DNA of 64,000 bases from Brevundimonas naejangsanensis DSM 23858 (GCF_000421705.1 NZ_ATXN01000005.1:186001-250000), one strand, 5' to 3'; numbered from the stretch's first letter, positions 38,847 to 49,074 are shown. The notes: generated by a model not told the origin, from the letters alone. Made by a program: numbers and translations.

Positions 38847-40607
38847 ATGGCCGAGGAAATGATCGAAGGCGGCGCCAAGAACGCATGGCAGGAAGCCGTC
38901 ATCGACAACCTGCCCCCGCTGGAGGCCCTTGTCGGCGCTGAGCGGGAGGTCATGGAATATGACGTCGTCATCGTCGGCGGCGGCCCTGCCGGCCTGTCCG
39001 CCGCCATTCGCCTGAAACAACGGGCTGAGAAAGACGGCAAGGAGATCTCCGTCGCCGTTCTGGAGAAGTCGGCTGAGATCGGCGGCCACGTCCTGTCCGG
39101 CGCCGTCATCGACCCCAAGGCGCTGAACGAACTCTTCCCTGACTGGAAGGAGCGCGGCGCTCCGCTGGAGACGCCCGTCACCAAGGACAAATTCCTGGTG
39201 CTGGGCCCGCAGGGGCAGGCGTCCCTGCCGATGTTCGCCCTGCCGCCCTTCATGCACAACGACGGCTGCTATATCGCCTCGCTCGGCAACGTCGCGCGCT
39301 GGCTGGCTGAACAGGCGGAAGGTCTGGGCGTCGAGGTCTATCCCGGCATGGCCGCCAGCCATGTGGTCTGGGAGGAAGAGACCGGCCGGGTGAAGGGCGT
39401 CGTCGCGGGCGTCTTCGGCATCGACCGCGAGGGCAAGCCGACCGGCGACTTCCAGCCCGGCCTCGAACTGCACGGCAAATACGTCTTCATCGCCGAGGGC
39501 GTGCGCGGCTCGCTGGCCAAGACCATCATGGCCCGCCACAACCTCTGCGACGCCGCCGATCCCCAGAAGTTCGGCATCGGCCTGAAGGAGCTGTGGCAGA
39601 TCCCGGCCGAGAAGCACCAGCCGGGCCTGGTGCAGCACACGACCGGCTGGCCGCTGGACGACAAGACAGGCGGCGGCTCGTTCCTGTACCACTTCGGCGA
39701 CCGCTATGTGTCCGTCGGCTTCGTCGTCCACCTGAACTACAAGAACCCCTTCCTGTCGCCGTTCGACGAGTTCCAGCAGTTCAAGCACCACCCTTCGATC
39801 GCCGAACATCTGGAGGGCGGCACGCGCGTCTCCTACGGCGCCCGCGCCATCACCGAGGGCGGCTTCCAGTCGGTGCCCAAGCTGGCCTTCCCCGGCGGCG
39901 CCCTGATCGGCTGTTCGGCGGGCTTCGTGAACGTGCCGCGCATCAAGGGCAGCCACAACGCCATGAAGACCGGCATGCTGGCCGCCGACGCCGCCTATGA
40001 CGCCGTGATCGCGGGCCGTTCGGGCGATGTGCTGGAGGCCTATGAAGCGGCCTATAAGGCCTCGTGGGTCTACAAGGAGCTGAAGGTCGTCCGTAACGCC
40101 AAGCCGATGCTGTCAAAGCTGGGCACCATGATGGGCGGTGCGGTCGGCATGTTCGACCTGTGGGTCAACCACCTGACCGGCGGCTTCTCCTTCTTCGGCA
40201 CGATGAAGCACGGCAAGACCGACGCGGCCTCGACCGAGCCCGCCTCGCAGCACAAGCCGATCGCCTATCCCAAGCCGGACGGGAAGCTGTCGTTCGACAA
40301 GCTGTCGAGCGTCTTCATCTCCAACACCAACCACGCCGAGGACCAGCCCGCCCACCTGAAGCTGCTGGACCCGTCCGTGCCGATCAACGTCAACCTGCCG
40401 AAGTACGGCGAACCGGCGCGGCTGTATTGCCCGGCGGGCGTGTACGAAGTCGTCTATGCGGACGAGGCGAACCGCGCTGATCCACGCTTCGTCATCAACG
40501 CCCAGAACTGCGTCCACTGCAAAACCTGCGACATCAAGGACCCGTCGCAGAATATCGTCTGGACCACCCCGGAGGGCGGCGGCGGCCCGAACTATCCGAA
40601 CATGTAA
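38847..40607 (+). CDS. Electron transfer flavoprotein-ubiquinone oxidoreductase
   Basis: 586 aa. Passes electrons from ETF (fatty-acid and amino-acid oxidation) to ubiquinone at the inner membrane. The FAD motif is DVVIVGGGPAGLSAAIRLKQR (residues about 34-54). The middle has the GLKELWQIPAEKHQPG and GWPLDDKTGGGSF quinone/FAD-region segments. The C-terminal 4Fe-4S domain carries YCPAGVYEV and NAQNCVHCKTCDIKDPSQNI. A start at MEYDVVIVGGG (38952) is possible, but the longer N-terminus is common. Divergent from the UDG gene. Confidence 0.95.
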   Translation: MAEEMIEGGAKNAWQEAVIDNLPPLEALVGAEREVMEYDVVIVGGGPAGLSAAIRLKQRAEKDGKEISVAVLEKSAEIGGHVLSGAVIDPKALNELFPDWKERGAPLETPVTKDKFLVLGPQGQASLPMFALPPFMHNDGCYIASLGNVARWLAEQAEGLGVEVYPGMAASHVVWEEETGRVKGVVAGVFGIDREGKPTGDFQPGLELHGKYVFIAEGVRGSLAKTIMARHNLCDAADPQKFGIGLKELWQIPAEKHQPGLVQHTTGWPLDDKTGGGSFLYHFGDRYVSVGFVVHLNYKNPFLSPFDEFQQFKHHPSIAEHLEGGTRVSYGARAITEGGFQSVPKLAFPGGALIGCSAGFVNVPRIKGSHNAMKTGMLAADAAYDAVIAGRSGDVLEAYEAAYKASWVYKELKVVRNAKPMLSKLGTMMGGAVGMFDLWVNHLTGGFSFFGTMKHGKTDAASTEPASQHKPIAYPKPDGKLSFDKLSSVFISNTNHAEDQPAHLKLLDPSVPINVNLPKYGEPARLYCPAGVYEVVYADEANRADPRFVINAQNCVHCKTCDIKDPSQNIVWTTPEGGGGPNYPNM

Positions 40608-40616
40608 GCAAGCGCT

Positions 40617-40770
40617 TCTCCCTCCCCTTCATGGGGAGGGTGGCTGAGCCTGTAAGGCGAAGCCGGGTGGGGGCGGCAAGGCAAATCAAGCGCGGCGCCA
40701 AGGATCACCTGGCCCTCCCCACCCGGTCTCCGCTTCGCTTCGACCACCCTCCCCATGAAGGGGAGGGAGA
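40617..40770. repeat. REP-like inverted repeat, family B, intact copy
   Basis: Arms 40617-40643 and 40744-40770 are perfect 27-bp inverted repeats, each containing the palindrome CCCTCCCC-TTCA-TGGGGAGGG or its relative. Inner parts GCCGGGTGGGG and CCCCACCCGG form a second pair. It fills the gap between ETF-QO and the TPR gene. The copy after zapA was split by transposition. Confidence 0.85.
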
Positions 40771-40835
40771 GGCGTTGCTCTGCTTTTCATTCACATGATC
40801 TTGCGGGCGAAAGGGAAAGCGTGAAGGGTCCGGCC

Positions 40836-42725
40836 ATGCGTTTCGTCTCTTCTCGCCCTGTCCTGTTTCTGGCGGCCTCCGCCCTTGCGCTGTCGCTGGC
40901 CGCACCCGTGCTGGCGCAGGCGGCGCGGGAACCCGCGCCCGACGCCCCCTCTCAGGACGCCCCCTCTCAGGATATAGAGACCCACACCGAGCCGAACGGC
41001 GACCCGGTTCCGCACATCATCATCGCCGATGAGCCGGAAACGCCCGAAGAACCCAAGATCACGCCCATTCCCGCCGAATGGTCGCCGATCCCGCTGGACG
41101 TCCACCGCAACAGCGCCTTCGGCCTCTATCTGGCGGGCCGCAACGCCCTGACCAGCGGCGAGAGCGCGACCGGCGCCGATTATCTGGCCCGCGTCTTCGC
41201 CCTGACGCCCGAGCAGCCGCGCGTGCGCGAACAGGCCTTCACCGCCGCCCTTCTGGCGGGCGACCTGAATGAGGCGGGGCGTATCGCCCCGACCGATCCC
41301 GAGGTCTCGCCGGTCATCGTTCAGGCCGGGCGACTGGTGCAGGCGGTGCAGGCCTATGCCCGGAACGATCCGCGCCGCGCCAACGCCCTGTTGATCGCCG
41401 CCCCTGTGGGCGAGCCGCACGACCGCGCCGGCTTCTATGTCCAGGCCTGGATCGCCGCCGCAGCCGGGGACTGGGATCGCGCCCTGGCCATGCCGCCGGC
41501 CGATTTCGACCCGGTCAGCAATCTGGTGGCGCGGGGCAATCGCGCGCGCCTGCTGGAGCAGCGCCGTCGCTATGCCGAGGCCGACGCCGAATGGCGGGAC
41601 CTGACCAGCCACGCCCTGGCCGGCGCCCTGTTCCGTCTGCCCTATGGCGAGTTTCTGGAGCGGCGCGGCCACCGGGACGAGGCTCTGGTTCAGTATGACG
41701 CCGCCGTCACCGCGCGCACCGCCGACCGTCGGGTCATGGAGGGGCGCGAACGGGTGTTGTCCAAGGCCCGCCCGCCCGCCTTGCTGAACTACCGGGAGGG
41801 CGCGGCCCAGGCCCTGCGCACCGCCGCCGATCAGATGATCGCCCAGCGCGCCCATGAGTTCGGCACCGTCTATCTGCGTCTGGCCCAGAACCTGGCGCCC
41901 AGCGACAATACCCAGCTGCTGATCGGCCAGACCCTGATTCAGGGCGGGATCGAGCCTGCGGGCCGGGCCGCCCTGGCCGAGGTCAGCGCGGCGTCGCCCG
42001 CGACCTACGCCGCCGCCCGTGTGCAGATGGCCATCAGTCTGGCCAAGGCCGACCGTGACGACGAGGCCCTGATCGAGCTGCAGCGCGCGGCCTCGGTGCG
42101 GCCCGAAGAGGCGGCGGTGGCCTATATGTTGGCCAGCCAGCTGTTGCAGATGCAGCGGCACGAGGAAGCGCTGGAGCTTCTGAACGGCCCTCTGCTGAAT
42201 ACTGAGGATCAGGGCTTCGAGGTTCATTTCCTGCGCGGCGCCGCCTATGAATCGCTGGATCGGGACACCGAGGCCGAGGCCGAGCTGTGGGCCGCCCTGC
42301 AGATGCAGCCCGACAATCCGACCCTGTTGAACTATCTCGGCTATCTGTGGGTCGATACGGGGACGCGGGTGGAGGAGGGCGCCGCCATGATCGCCCGCGC
42401 CCATGCCGCTGATCCCAAGGACGGCAACATCCAGGACTCGCTCGGTTGGGCCCAGTTCCGTCAGGGACAGTATGAGGCGGCGGTGGTCAATCTTGAGGGC
42501 GCCGTCGACAAGGAGCCCGCCAACGCCGAGATCAACGACCATCTCGGCGACGCCTATTGGGCGGTCGGGCGTCAGCGCGAGGCGGGCTTCCAGTGGAACC
42601 GCGTCCTGACGCTGGAGGTCGACGACAAGCGCCGCGCCGAGGTCGAGGCCAAGCTGCGCGATAGGCTGGGCCAGGACCCGACCGGGGACAAGGGGCTGGG
42701 CTCTGCGGGCGGCGCGGCCGACTGA
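40836..42725 (+). CDS. Secreted tetratricopeptide-repeat protein
   Basis: 629 aa from ATG 40836 with a signal peptide (MRFVSSRPVLFLAASALALSLAAPVLAQ). After an acidic, proline-rich linker including a direct repeat (DAPSQDAPSQD), the mature part contains multiple TPR-like helical pairs, for example GNIQDSLGWAQFRQGQYEAAVVNL and NAEINDHLGDAYWAVGRQREA near the C-terminus. TPR proteins scaffold complexes; a periplasmic or outer-membrane role is inferred. It ends 4 bp before ispE on the same strand, so the two may be co-transcribed. Confidence 0.82.
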   Translation: MRFVSSRPVLFLAASALALSLAAPVLAQAAREPAPDAPSQDAPSQDIETHTEPNGDPVPHIIIADEPETPEEPKITPIPAEWSPIPLDVHRNSAFGLYLAGRNALTSGESATGADYLARVFALTPEQPRVREQAFTAALLAGDLNEAGRIAPTDPEVSPVIVQAGRLVQAVQAYARNDPRRANALLIAAPVGEPHDRAGFYVQAWIAAAAGDWDRALAMPPADFDPVSNLVARGNRARLLEQRRRYAEADAEWRDLTSHALAGALFRLPYGEFLERRGHRDEALVQYDAAVTARTADRRVMEGRERVLSKARPPALLNYREGAAQALRTAADQMIAQRAHEFGTVYLRLAQNLAPSDNTQLLIGQTLIQGGIEPAGRAALAEVSAASPATYAAARVQMAISLAKADRDDEALIELQRAASVRPEEAAVAYMLASQLLQMQRHEEALELLNGPLLNTEDQGFEVHFLRGAAYESLDRDTEAEAELWAALQMQPDNPTLLNYLGYLWVDTGTRVEEGAAMIARAHAADPKDGNIQDSLGWAQFRQGQYEAAVVNLEGAVDKEPANAEINDHLGDAYWAVGRQREAGFQWNRVLTLEVDDKRRAEVEAKLRDRLGQDPTGDKGLGSAGGAAD

Positions 42726-42729
42726 CGCC

Positions 42730-43659
42730 ATGTCGACCCCTGACGCCCTGAGCGATGACGCGCCGAGCGATGACGTCCTGAGCGGACTGGCGCCCGCCAA
42801 GATCAACCTGCTGCTGCACGTCGGGGCGGTGCAGGCCGACGGCTATCATCCGCTGGTCAGTCTGGCCGCCTTCGCCGATATCGGCGACCGGGTGACCGTG
42901 CGTCGCGCGCAGGCCCTGTCGCTGGAGGTCGAGGGGCCGTTCGCGGCCGGGCTGGAGGCGGAGGGCGACAACCTGATCATCAAGGCCTTGCTCGCGTTAG
43001 GAGAAGCGGCCGGAATCGGCGCGCCGCCCGTGGCGGTCACGCTGGACAAGCGGCTGCCTATCGCCGCCGGGTTAGGCGGAGGCTCGGCGGATGCGGGAGC
43101 GGCGCTGCGCTTGACGGCGCGCCTGCTGGGTCTCGACGTGCCGGAAGACGAACTGGAACGTCTCGCCCTCGCCGCCGGAGCGGACGGGCCCATGTGCCTG
43201 CGCTCTCGCCCGGCCTGGGCCTCCGGCGTCGGCGAGGCGCTGGAAGACGAGCCGCGCCTGCCGACCCTGCACGGCGTTTTGCTGAACCCCGGCCTGCCGT
43301 CGCCGACGGGCGCCGTCTATCGCGCCTATGACGCCGCGCCCGCCGCCGGGGCGGGTCGGCCGCCGTCGCCTGACGACTGGTCGGTCGCCTCTGTCATCGA
43401 CTGGCTGTCGGCGCAGAGGAACGATCTGGAGGCGCCCGCCCTGTCGGTCACGCCGGGGATCTCAGATGCGCTGGCCGCCATGCGCGCTGCGCCAGACTGT
43501 CGCCTGACGCGGATGTCGGGCTCGGGAGCCACGGTCTTCGGCCTGTTCGATGACCGTGCGGCGGCGATCGAGGCGGCCTTCGCGCTTGATAGGCCAGGCT
43601 GGTGGTCGCGGCCGGTGGTGTTGGGCGCGCCGGATATCGAGCCGCGTTCGGTAATTTAA
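42730..43659 (+). CDS. ispE: 4-diphosphocytidyl-2-C-methyl-D-erythritol kinase
   Basis: 309 aa GHMP kinase of the non-mevalonate isoprenoid route. LAPAKINLLLHVGAVQADGYHPL (about residues 17-39) holds the conserved Lys/Asn and substrate loop, PIAAGLGGGSADAGAALRL (about 110-128) the ATP-binding glycine motif, and RMSGSGATVFGLF the third motif. Residues 1-16 include a short acidic repeat (SDDAPSDDVLS) absent from most homologues. Start ATG 42730 is 5 bp from the TPR stop. Confidence 0.95.
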   Translation: MSTPDALSDDAPSDDVLSGLAPAKINLLLHVGAVQADGYHPLVSLAAFADIGDRVTVRRAQALSLEVEGPFAAGLEAEGDNLIIKALLALGEAAGIGAPPVAVTLDKRLPIAAGLGGGSADAGAALRLTARLLGLDVPEDELERLALAAGADGPMCLRSRPAWASGVGEALEDEPRLPTLHGVLLNPGLPSPTGAVYRAYDAAPAAGAGRPPSPDDWSVASVIDWLSAQRNDLEAPALSVTPGISDALAAMRAAPDCRLTRMSGSGATVFGLFDDRAAAIEAAFALDRPGWWSRPVVLGAPDIEPRSVI

Positions 43660-43694
43660 CCGGATTTACAGCCCCTGCGGTCAAGCTGACGGCC

Positions 43695-44588
43695 ATGACC
43701 CAGCTCACCCTTGAACAGATCGCCGCCTTTGAACGCGCCCTGGCGCGCCTGTCGCCCGCCGACCGCGCTCGCGTCGAAGAGATCAAGGACACTGCGGCCC
43801 GCGCCGCCGCCGAGGTCGCGCCTCACTGGGATTTCGGCCTGCCTGCGCGGACGGTGGACGGGATTCTGGGCGACGGCGTGAATGATGATCAGAGGCGCGG
43901 CCTGATCGCCGCCTGGGCGCTGGAATTGCCCGGCCGCATCGCCGCCGAGCGTCTGCCGCAGGCGGTTCTGGCGGGCTATCCGACCTATGTGGACCGGCTG
44001 GCGGCGCATCTCGATAGCGGGGCGGACCCGTATGACCCCGACTTCTGGGCCAAGGACGTGCGCGTCTCACTGGCGCTCAGCGTACCGGGCAGCAACACCC
44101 AGATGCTGGACCTGTCTTCGCCCGTCGGGCCCGGTCTGGTGGTGCGGCACATGCTGGGCGGACGCGGACCCGGCCCCCTGATCGCCTGGGTCCAGGCGGG
44201 CGGCTGGCGGCCCTGGCTGGAGACCCACACCGAGGCGCGCGACCTGTCGGACTTCAACGAGCCGGGCTGGGAGCGGAACTGGGCCGCCGCCGCCGCCCTG
44301 TTGCAGACACGGCCGGAACTGGCGGGCGTCATCGGCTCCAGCTGGTTTTTCGATCCGCCGCTGGAGACCATCAGCCCCCGCCTGACCTATCTACGGACGA
44401 CGCCGGTGAACAACGGGGCCTTCATGATCCATCAGGGCGGCGGCGAGATTCACGACGAGCGCGCCTCCGCCTCCTCGCCCACGCGCCGCGCCTTGATCGA
44501 GACGGGCGAATACAGCGCCTGCTCCTGGCTGCTGTGCTGGCCGCGCAGGCCGCTGATCCGCTGGGCGACGCAGCAAGGCCTCATCTGA
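43695..44588 (+). CDS. Conserved protein of unknown function
   Basis: 297 aa from ATG 43695 (MTQLTLEQIAAFERALARL). No signal peptide or membrane helix until a hydrophobic patch near the C-terminus (ACSWLLCWPRRP). Distinct stretches are YPTYVDRLAAHLDSGADPYDPDFW, SVPGSNTQMLDLSSPVGPG, and a tryptophan-rich WVQAGGWRPWLETHTEA. A pattern near ERNWAAAAALL and GSSWFFDPPLETISPRLTYLRT suggests an enzyme-like alpha/beta fold, but I recognise no family or catalytic motif. It lies 35 bp beyond ispE on the same strand. Confidence 0.7.
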   Translation: MTQLTLEQIAAFERALARLSPADRARVEEIKDTAARAAAEVAPHWDFGLPARTVDGILGDGVNDDQRRGLIAAWALELPGRIAAERLPQAVLAGYPTYVDRLAAHLDSGADPYDPDFWAKDVRVSLALSVPGSNTQMLDLSSPVGPGLVVRHMLGGRGPGPLIAWVQAGGWRPWLETHTEARDLSDFNEPGWERNWAAAAALLQTRPELAGVIGSSWFFDPPLETISPRLTYLRTTPVNNGAFMIHQGGGEIHDERASASSPTRRALIETGEYSACSWLLCWPRRPLIRWATQQGLI

Positions 44589-44916
44589 GGACGGAGCGGC
44601 TGCAAACCCCAACCTATCAGGTGCGACATCTTGGCGCGCCGTGTCCGGATTTCTTGGCTGGGCCGGGGAACGAAATCTCGTGCTCGCTTGCCGGCGGCGC
44701 TCGAGAAAGCGGGGTTCGGAGAAAAATTCTAATTTCAAACAGTCGAAGCGTGGCCGTATCGTAAAATCCTCATCGTGAAGAAGAACCTCCGTTCCGTGAT
44801 TGACAGTAGTCGGAACTTTCCGGCTCAAATGCAGGTGGAGGGAGCGCCGTGAATCGACGGTCAGGGGACTATCGGGACGGACGCGCCTTTTTGTGCAGTC
44901 ACCATTGCGGGGAACC
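44589..44916 (+). promoter_or_regulatory. Leader region of the autotransporter with candidate promoter
   Basis: About 330 bp without a gene. TTGACAG begins at 44800 and GCTCAAAT lies at 44823-44830, with 16 bp between, resembling the Caulobacter housekeeping consensus. The open frame from 44800 to 44916 lacks a signal sequence and is leader. No other structure was seen. Confidence 0.35.
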
Positions 44917-47900
44917 ATGATCAACGCGTTCAAGGCCGGTCTTCTTGTTGCAGTCGCCGGATCGGCCCTTGTCTGGGCCAGCGACGCCTCCGCCCAGGCG
45001 CCGGTCACGCCGCCCGCAGGCGGTTTCTATATGGCGGACGGATCGCGCACCGCCGATTATCAGGCGGCGTTGGCCTCCTGGCGCGAAGACGCGCAATTCT
45101 CGATCGACTATTCCAAGGCCTATCTGGGTCTGGAGCACGCCTATGCCCTAGGTCTGACGGGCAAGGGCCTGACCGTCGGCGTCAATGACGCGGGCGTCTA
45201 CATGGATCACCCGCTGTTCGGCGGGGCGGGCAAGATCAAGGGCCTGAACACCGTCGTCTCTGACGACTACGGCAACGACGGTCGCATCAATCCGCGGCGC
45301 GGCTGGGAAGGTCATGGCACCCACGTCGCAGGCACTATCGGCGGCGGCCGCATGGAAGGCGAGCTGATGTTCGGCAACGCCTTCGGCGCCAACATCTATT
45401 CGGCCACGACCAACTTCGCCGCCGGCGACTTCCTGTGGTTCCGCGACGTCTATATCAACGGCGACATCGTCAGCACCGCCCAGACCAACATCATTGATCT
45501 GGCCGCCACGGGCGAGGTGCGGATTATCAACAACAGCTGGGGCTCGTCCAACAGCCTGCCCTTCGACGCTCCCGAGGCGCTGGTCCGTCAGGCGTTGGCC
45601 CGCAACTACGGCGACTTCTACAAGCCGGTTCTCGACAATGACGTCCTGGTCGTCTTCTCGGCGGGCAACGGATATGGCGCGCACGCTGGCATCGATGCGG
45701 CGACGCCGATGTTCGACCCGCGCCTGCGCGCAAACTGGCTGTCCGTCGCCAACTATACCGGCGCCCTGACCCCCAGCCCTTCGACCAGCTTCTGCGGCCA
45801 GACCGCGACCTGGTGCGTGGCCGGTCCGGGCCATCAGATCATCTCGGCGGTGCCGGGGTTTGATTTCGACTTCAACGCCATTGTCGCCATGTATCGGCCG
45901 GCGGACTACATGTCGCTGTATACGCCGACGACGGTTGCGGCGCTTCAGAACGCCGCCGTCAACCGCTTCCTGGGAACGCTGAACGCCTACCTGAACGCCA
46001 AGTTCGCTGCCGAGGCTGCGGGCCTGCCGTTCGATGAAGCCGCCGCGCGTCGCCAGGTGGCCGAGGATGCGGTCGCCATCACCCTGATCTCGGGCGGCCG
46101 GATGGGCGATCCGGACGGCTTCACCGACGTACTCGGCAGCCTGCTGACCTCGACCAACAACATGGCCATCCTGACGCCGGCCTTCTCATCCGACGTTCTG
46201 ACCCAGGCCAACGCCCTGCTGATGCAGCGGCTGGAAAGCCTGATCAACTACACCGGGCCGGACTATGCGGCCTACACCGGCACCTCGATGGCGGCCCCGA
46301 ACATCTCGGGCTTCGCGGCCCTGCTGATGGAGCACTTCCCTGAGTACGACACGGCCCTGATCAGCGACATCCTGCTGTCCAGCTCGCTGGACCTGGACGC
46401 GCCGGGCGTCGACCTGATGTCGGGCTGGGGGGCGCCGCAGATGGAGGTCGCGCTCAAGGGGCCGACGGCTCTGCGCGACGTTCGGGACGTCGATGTCCGC
46501 GTCGGTACGGTGGACGTGTGGAGCAACGACATCGGCGATGCGCGCGACCGCTATTCCGCCGAGGTTCTGGCCTCCTTCCCGGACGATATCGGCGGCATCG
46601 TCAAGAAGGGCGGCGGCGAGCTGATCCTGACGGGCAATAACGACTACACCGGCGCCACGCGGGTCGAAGGCGGCCTGCTGACGGTCAACGGCAGCCTGAT
46701 CAACTCGACCTCTACCGTGGCCGAGCTGGGGATGCTGGGCGGCCTGGGCCGTCTGGCCGATGTGGTGGTCGAGAAGGGCGGCGTCCTGTCGCCCGGCGAT
46801 ACCGCCAATCCGTTCGGCACGCTGACCATCGCCAACGACCTGCTGTTCAAGGACGGCTCCTATCTGTGGATCCGCTCCAGCGTGAACGGGGCCCAGCATT
46901 CGCGGGTGGCGGTGGAAGGCGCGACCACGCTGGAAGGCGGCGAGGTCATCCTCAAGGCGGACCAAGGCGAATGGAATCTGCGCACCCGCATGAACATCCT
47001 GCAGTCGGCGGGCGGCGTGACCGGGACCTTCACCGGCGCCAAGAGCGATCTGGCCTTCCTGAAGCCGATCCTGACCTATGACGCCAACACCGTGAAGCTG
47101 ACCCTGGTCCGCAACGATGTGACCATCGCCTCGGCCGGGACCACCCCGAACACGAGGGCTGTCGGCGGGGCCCTGGACGTCATGACGGCGTCGATCATCC
47201 CGGACGCGCCCGCAGGCCGTAACACGGCCCTTGAAGACGCTATCCTGGACGGCAGCTTCGACAATGTGCGCGGCGCGCTGAACAGCCTGACCGGCGAGGT
47301 CCACGCGACCCTGGCGGGCGTGGCGACGGGCGACTCGCGCTTCATTCGCGACGCCATGCTGACGCGCGGCCGCAACGGCACGACGGAGGCGACCGACGGT
47401 CGCGGCGTCGCCGTCTGGGCTTCGGGCGTCTTCGGCAGCGGGCGTCAGGACAACGGCGAACTGGCCGGCTTCCGCAGCGAAACCTCGGGCTATCTGGCCG
47501 GGGTCGAGAAGACGCTGAACGGTCGCGCTCATATCGGCGTCGCGGTTGGTGAAAGCCAGTCGGAAATCCGCGCCAACCGCCTGAGCTCGACGGGTGAGGT
47601 CAAGACCCAGCACATCGGCGTCTACGGCGCCGCCAGCCTGGGCGCCTTCGACTTCCGTCTGGGCGGCGCCTGGATGGACTCGCGCACCCGCACCGACCGG
47701 ACGGCCTCGCTGAACCGCTTCAACGAGCAACTGACCGGCCGCTACGACGGCGAGGCCTGGCAGGCCTATGGCGAGGTGTCCTGGCGCAAGCCGATCATGG
47801 GCTCGACGGTTCTGGAGCCGTACCTGAACTACACCCGTGTCGAGTATGATGCGGACGTGGTCGAGCGCGGCGGCGACGCGGCCCTGTCGGGCCAGGTCTC

Positions 47901-48225
47901 CCAGACCTCGGACCTGCTGACGGCCGGTCTGCGCACCGAGACCTATCTGGCGGGCGGCAACGGCCGTCCGGCGCTGTCGGCGGTGGGCCATCTGGCCTGG
48001 ACCGAAGACCTGAGCGGCGACGGCCCCGTGTTCAACGCGGCCTTCGCGGACGGTCCGGTCTTCCGCATCGAAGGCGCCGATCTGAACTCGGGCGCGCTGC
48101 AGGCGGGCCTGGGCTTCAACATCGAGGCGAACAAGTCGACCAATATCGAGGTCGGCTACTCGGGCGTCTTCAACGACAACTACAAGGATCATCGCCTGAC
48201 CGGCCGCGTCAGCTTCCGGTTCTGA
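44917..48225 (+). CDS. Subtilisin-like serine protease autotransporter
   Basis: 1102 aa from ATG 44917, with a signal peptide ending VWASDASAQA. The S8 protease triad lies in VGVNDAGVYMDHPLFG (Asp), GWEGHGTHVAGTIGGG (His) and YTGTSMAAPNISGFAALL (Ser, about residue 450). A passenger-associated repeat, GGGELILTGNNDYTGATRVEGG, and GTLTIANDLLFKDGS follow. The C-terminal 280 residues are an autotransporter beta-barrel ending in phenylalanine (GRVSFRF). It should be secreted across the outer membrane and process external or surface proteins. A terminator follows. Confidence 0.93.
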   Translation: MINAFKAGLLVAVAGSALVWASDASAQAPVTPPAGGFYMADGSRTADYQAALASWREDAQFSIDYSKAYLGLEHAYALGLTGKGLTVGVNDAGVYMDHPLFGGAGKIKGLNTVVSDDYGNDGRINPRRGWEGHGTHVAGTIGGGRMEGELMFGNAFGANIYSATTNFAAGDFLWFRDVYINGDIVSTAQTNIIDLAATGEVRIINNSWGSSNSLPFDAPEALVRQALARNYGDFYKPVLDNDVLVVFSAGNGYGAHAGIDAATPMFDPRLRANWLSVANYTGALTPSPSTSFCGQTATWCVAGPGHQIISAVPGFDFDFNAIVAMYRPADYMSLYTPTTVAALQNAAVNRFLGTLNAYLNAKFAAEAAGLPFDEAAARRQVAEDAVAITLISGGRMGDPDGFTDVLGSLLTSTNNMAILTPAFSSDVLTQANALLMQRLESLINYTGPDYAAYTGTSMAAPNISGFAALLMEHFPEYDTALISDILLSSSLDLDAPGVDLMSGWGAPQMEVALKGPTALRDVRDVDVRVGTVDVWSNDIGDARDRYSAEVLASFPDDIGGIVKKGGGELILTGNNDYTGATRVEGGLLTVNGSLINSTSTVAELGMLGGLGRLADVVVEKGGVLSPGDTANPFGTLTIANDLLFKDGSYLWIRSSVNGAQHSRVAVEGATTLEGGEVILKADQGEWNLRTRMNILQSAGGVTGTFTGAKSDLAFLKPILTYDANTVKLTLVRNDVTIASAGTTPNTRAVGGALDVMTASIIPDAPAGRNTALEDAILDGSFDNVRGALNSLTGEVHATLAGVATGDSRFIRDAMLTRGRNGTTEATDGRGVAVWASGVFGSGRQDNGELAGFRSETSGYLAGVEKTLNGRAHIGVAVGESQSEIRANRLSSTGEVKTQHIGVYGAASLGAFDFRLGGAWMDSRTRTDRTASLNRFNEQLTGRYDGEAWQAYGEVSWRKPIMGSTVLEPYLNYTRVEYDADVVERGGDAALSGQVSQTSDLLTAGLRTETYLAGGNGRPALSAVGHLAWTEDLSGDGPVFNAAFADGPVFRIEGADLNSGALQAGLGFNIEANKSTNIEVGYSGVFNDNYKDHRLTGRVSFRF

Positions 48226-48271
48226 TCAGTGCGGACGCCGGGGCTTCGGTCCCGGCGATCCTGACGGACAG

Positions 48272-48308
48272 ACGCCGTCGCCCTCAGCGGGCGGCGGCGT
48301 TTTTCTTT
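48272..48308 (+). terminator. Rho-independent terminator after the autotransporter
   Basis: ACGCCGTCGCCC pairs with GGGCGGCGGCGT (48272-48283, 48289-48300) around TCAGC, one G-T pair, then TTTTCTTT. It overlaps the end of the opposing deacetylase gene. Confidence 0.85.
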
Positions 48309-49074
48309 AGGCGTGATGAGCGGAGTTGGCGCCGCCGCTCACGCGCTCCCACGCCTCGCCGACCGGCAGGATCTCCAGCCCCGCCGCCTTGGCCAGGCGG
48401 ATCAGGCGGTCGAGGTCTTCGGGCGCGCAGCCGTAGGGGGTCGGCGCGCTCTCGACGTCATGACCATAGGCGATCAGCCAGCCGGGCGCCTCGGCCGCGC
48501 GGGCGACCAGCGCCTCCAGGTCGTAGTGGGGCAGGCGGCGCGACTCCAGGCCGATGGCCTGAAGGTTGGCCCGGTCGGCGCGCCCGGCGTTGACCCCGTC
48601 GCGCACGCCGCGGCCCAGCAGGAACCGCTCGTCGATCACCGCCTTGGCGCCTAAAGCCACGTCGCCGAAGGGCCAGGCGAAGGTGGTCATGACGTGGCCG
48701 TTCAGCCGCTCGCCCACCCATTCGGCGTTGCGCGCCAACTGGTCCGTCAGTTCGGCGGGGCTCAGGCGCAGGGCGCTGACGTGGTCGAATGTGTGGCAGC
48801 CGACTTCATGCCCGGCCTCATGCGCGGCCAGCAGGTGCTCGACCTCGAACTGGGCCTTGCCGATGTTCTCGCCGCCGCACAGGCCGCCCGCGACGTAATA
48901 GGTCGCCCGGACCCCGTGTTCGGCCAGGATCGGCCCCGCCTCGGTCCAGGCGCTGGCCGGGAAGTCGTCGAAGCTGAGGCTGAGAATGCCGCGCGCAGGC
49001 GCGACCGTCACCGGCCTGACGCCCATATAGCGCGCCGCCCGACGGCGCATCTGATCGATCCGTTGCTGCATCAT
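48307..49074 (-). CDS. NodB-family polysaccharide deacetylase
   Basis: 255 aa. The catalytic segment [32 protein letters not shown] holds the metal-binding Asp-Asp pair (about residues 35-36), and [20 protein letters not shown] the zinc-binding His-x3-His. [13 protein letters not shown] and a late YGHDVES are consistent with the third and later motifs. No clear signal peptide, although basic residues lie near the N-terminus. It removes acyl groups from N-acetylated sugars; substrate unknown. Divergent from glyQ. Confidence 0.87.
   Translation of the reverse strand: MMQQRIDQMRRRAARYMGVRPVTVAPARGILSLSFDDFPASAWTEAGPILAEHGVRATYYVAGGLCGGENIGKAQFEVEHLLAAHEAGHEVGCHTFDHVSALRLSPAELTDQLARNAEWVGERLNGHVMTTFAWPFGDVALGAKAVIDERFLLGRGVRDGVNAGRADRANLQAIGLESRRLPHYDLEALVARAAEAPGWLIAYGHDVESAPTPYGCAPEDLDRLIRLAKAAGLEILPVGEAWERVSGGANSAHHA

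Noticed and set aside
44800..44916. Upstream extension of the autotransporter
   Set aside because: A signal peptide begins exactly at the ATG at 44917; the extra residues lack one, and the stretch holds a promoter-like sequence.
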